The notes beneath the pieces are model-generated. The model did no database searches. It had not been told where the DNA came from and saw nothing but the letters and a program-made list of their open reading frames with translations. The translations under genes and the position numbers were made by a program. Source: Bacteroidota bacterium (GTDB lineage: Bacteria; Bacteroidota; Bacteroidia; Flavobacteriales_F; PHOS-HE28). From it: a DNA stretch of 23,352 nucleotides. Shown here in pieces: positions 23,295 to 23,352 of this stretch. Each line of letters starts with the position of its first letter. The stretch's first letter is position 1. The stretch covers positions 1-23,352 of the forward strand of contig JAEZDL010000228.1 of the NCBI GenBank assembly GCA_023418095.1, written 5' to 3'.

Positions 23295-23352
23295 ATGCAC
23301 TATCGAACAAACGTCATCTGCACCTCCGCCGGGTCTCCGCGCATTTGGCGGG

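Noticed and set aside
1..23352. tRNA, rRNA, insertion sequences, prophage or att sites
   Set aside because: I saw no cloverleaf-like segment, no rRNA-like sequence, no transposase or integrase frame and no flanking direct repeats that would support any of these.

Overview
The window looks like a chromosomal stretch of an uncultured, fairly high-GC member of the Bacteroidota, most likely Flavobacteriales. The evidence is a GldA-type ATPase, a purH-mreBCD-pbp2-rodA cluster, a TonB receptor with an N-terminal carboxypeptidase-regulatory-like domain, two double-FtsX permeases of the type common in this phylum, promoter-like sites resembling TTG-N20-TAnnTTTG, and an intergenic repeat whose antisense translation contains HPEPVEG. 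I see no rRNA, tRNA, phage, insertion sequence or CRISPR array. This is a call from sequence features alone; no database was searched.

Layout. (1) 1-6253, plus strand: the 3' end of purH, then the elongasome operon mreB-mreC-mreD-mrdA(PBP2)-rodA, with 4-base start/stop overlaps from mreC to rodA. (2) 6254-6828: a dispersed repeat (copy A), then a small gene of unknown function. (3) 11062 down to 6875, minus strand: a compact run rsgA, e(P4)-type acid phosphatase lipoprotein, dtd, MazG-like pyrophosphohydrolase, and a secreted protein of unknown function. (4) 11063-11448: a divergent intergenic region filled with four kinds of repeat, including copy B of the dispersed repeat. (5) gldA on plus, ending in a TGATCA shared with the stop of a convergent outer-membrane beta-barrel gene; then metK on plus with a strong hairpin after it. 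(6) 23251 down to 14663, all minus: permease 2, a TonB-dependent siderophore-type receptor, a PepSY-TM protein overlapping it by one base, and permease 1.

How the genes work together. Region 1 builds the rod-shaped cell wall: MreB filament, MreC/MreD scaffold, RodA glycan polymerase and PBP2 transpeptidase. Region 3 groups ribosome maturation with removal of D-aminoacyl-tRNA and probable nucleotide-pool cleaning. Region 6 holds a probable iron-uptake pair, receptor plus inner-membrane PepSY protein. Its promoter is flanked by two related 17-base palindrome-like boxes resembling Fur-family operators.

The most notable signals are those paired boxes, the extreme abundance of GATC (30 counted by hand in bases 1-1200, against about 5 expected), and the two copies of a structured intergenic repeat.
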